Shown: positions 62,619-64,000 of the stretch, one piece after another
How the letters are laid out: the number at the start of each line of letters is the position of its first letter
Numbering within the stretch: position 1 is the stretch's first letter
NCBI RefSeq assembly: GCF_028858725.1
Contig: NC_084763.1
Coordinates: forward strand, 21,571,501 to 21,635,500
Direction of reading: 5' to 3'
Origin: Colius striatus
Taxonomy: Eukaryota > Chordata > Aves > Coliiformes > Coliidae
Length of the DNA: 64,000 bases
Notes under the pieces: generated by a model
The model's input: the letters and a program-made list of their open reading frames with translations, nothing else
The model's database searches: none
Told to the model about the DNA's origin: nothing
Translations under genes and position numbers: made by a program

Positions 62619-63964
62619 TCATTTAGCATAACCAGAAAAGCAATGTGATATATCAACATTCAGTGCCTCGTCTCTGCTGATGGCCTGAACAGTAATGCAC
62701 CTGGACTATCTGTCTTGTCTTTGACATTAAGGAACGTCTAGATACATTTCATGGAAGCTCAAGCTCTATTGGAAAGGGAAAAAGACTATAGTGCAACTTG
62801 TATAGGTTTTACTCCAAAAGCCTAAGCTTTTAACTCATTAAATTCTAGTATTAGTGTGTTTCAGGTAAGGCTTTGAGATAGTCTCAGAAACACTGTTTTG
62901 CTCCTGCTGGGTCGGTCGTGCTGCTTTAGCATTTATTTGGTAGGTTTTAGTTCAGAAATAAATATTTGAAATTCCTCCCAAAACATGCCAGAAATCTGTT
63001 TGCTGATTTGTATTTTTTAAGTTAGATTATTAGTAGATTTGCCTTTATTTTTGTTGGAAGTATTCTGATTCTCTGGTAGTTTTTTGTGGTTATCATTGAC
63101 AAGAAACTGTGGGTTGAATGAGGAAAGAATAGTTGAAGTGACTCGATTGTTTTGCCATGCAAACTATTTATGTTGTGTAAATGAGAGTCCTTTAGTATTT
63201 CTAACGAAGAATGAAAGTTTATGGTAGGTGCTGTAATATTTTTTTTTTGTTTGAGATTGACAGATAAAAAGACTTTGGCAAACCAAAGAGAGGCCTGACA
63301 GGATGGTCCTTCATTTAGCAGTCAGCATTCAGCTTGCAGAATCTAGACACTCAGAGTAGCACTGGTTTGTTTGTATATCCTAATTGTTGTGAGTGTATGC
63401 CTTCTGTCAACTGCAACTGTTACCATCCCACAGGAAATCATGGTTCCAGTAACACAGGCAATCCCAAAATTTCAACTGGATCAGAAGTTCACAGAACCAC
63501 TGGAAAAAAATGCAGTTGTTTAACCACTTTGATCATGTAAAACCTTACATTACTTTTGTTTAAACTTCTGAACATTATAAAAAATTTTGCTGCATTTGAG
63601 GTGTTCCTACAAAATGTTTTAACGTAAGTGAAGCTGCATCTTGGACAGTAAACTTTGTAGTTAAATTTTTTTTGACTGGCCCTAGTGCAAAGGCAGTTTT
63701 GCTCTACTAGAACTTAGTTTGCTGTAGATTTCATTTCTTGAAATTAAATTAACGTTGCTGGAAAGGAATTAATATTAAATTAAGAAAGTGCAATCCTTGT
63801 ACTAAACAGAGGAAGTGTGCTTGCCTTGGGTTTCTAGAAAAGGATCAGGGCTGTTACAAACAACCACAGACATGCCGTGTGACAGCATGGAACACTTTGT
63901 GGACTCAGGCCAGATTTATGCTTCTGCTCACACATGTGCTCAGTCATATACTTTCTTCCTATAT
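62619..63964 (+). other. RFTN1: RFTN1 intron 2, no recognisable element
   Basis: This is AT-rich unique sequence. I see nothing else in it. Confidence 0.5.
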
Positions 63965-64000
63965 CATAGAATAATAGAATGGTAGAGTTGGAAGGGACCT
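63965..64000 (-). mobile_element. CR1 3' tail cut by window end
   Basis: 'atagaataatagaatggtag' followed by 'agttggaagggacct' is the inverted 3' end of another CR1. The rest lies beyond base 64000. Confidence 0.88.

Noticed and set aside
38784..64000. A second RFTN1 coding exon
   Set aside because: I saw no frame continuing the raftlin sequence between acceptor and donor sites. RFTN1 introns are very long in other vertebrates, so the next exon is probably outside the window.
1..64000. tRNA, rRNA, CRISPR arrays, bacterial or phage operons
   Set aside because: I recognised no cloverleaf, ribosomal or repeat-spacer pattern. All recognised genes have introns, and the repeats are avian.

Overview
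This is a 64 kb piece of vertebrate nuclear DNA, almost certainly from a bird and more likely a neoavian than a galliform. It is mostly AT-rich and gene-poor. It carries at least nine copies of the chicken-repeat LINE CR1, with the typical avian 3' end of short ATTCTATG-type repeats, and one solo LTR of the avian ERVL type. Its two genes have introns and standard GT-AG splice sites. There are no operons, phage genes, CRISPR arrays or other prokaryotic features. The species cannot be fixed from the sequence alone.

Layout. (1) 1-11.84 kb is the 3' half of DAZL on the + strand: seven coding exons (4327-11001) encoding about 200 C-terminal residues, then a 3'UTR with an AATAAA at 11812. The first intron in view holds a long antisense CR1 (287-3890) with recognisable ORF1, endonuclease and reverse-transcriptase parts. 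The RNA-binding RRM exons and the DAZL promoter lie before base 1. (2) 11.84-27.6 kb is intergenic. It holds a striking tandem palindrome around AT repeats (15128-15325), a short CR1 tail (23.4 kb), and an ancient CR1-like LINE (about 26.7-27.4 kb) next to a younger CR1 tail. (3) 27.65-28.96 kb is a strong CpG island, taken as the promoter and noncoding first exon of RFTN1. (4) 28.25-38.63 kb is RFTN1 intron 1. (5) 38628-38783 is RFTN1 exon 2, which carries the start codon and the first 48 residues of raftlin (MGCGLNK...). (6) 38.78 kb to the end is RFTN1 intron 2, with several CR1 copies, an unidentified coding-like stretch at 42.6-43.0 kb, one CR1 inserted in another at 59.9-60.6 kb, and the solo LTR at 62.06-62.61 kb with its 5-bp target duplication intact.

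DAZL and RFTN1 lie head-to-tail in the same orientation, as I recall for other vertebrates (in human both are on 3p24). They are not functionally coupled as far as the sequence shows: DAZL encodes a germ-cell translational regulator, and RFTN1 encodes a lipid-raft protein with its own CpG-island promoter. Most other open reading frames here are CR1 remnants, translations of the GC-rich island, or chance frames. No new multi-gene system is visible. The best leads are the tandem palindrome, the unidentified coding-like stretch, the CR1-in-CR1 insertion and the precisely bounded solo LTR.
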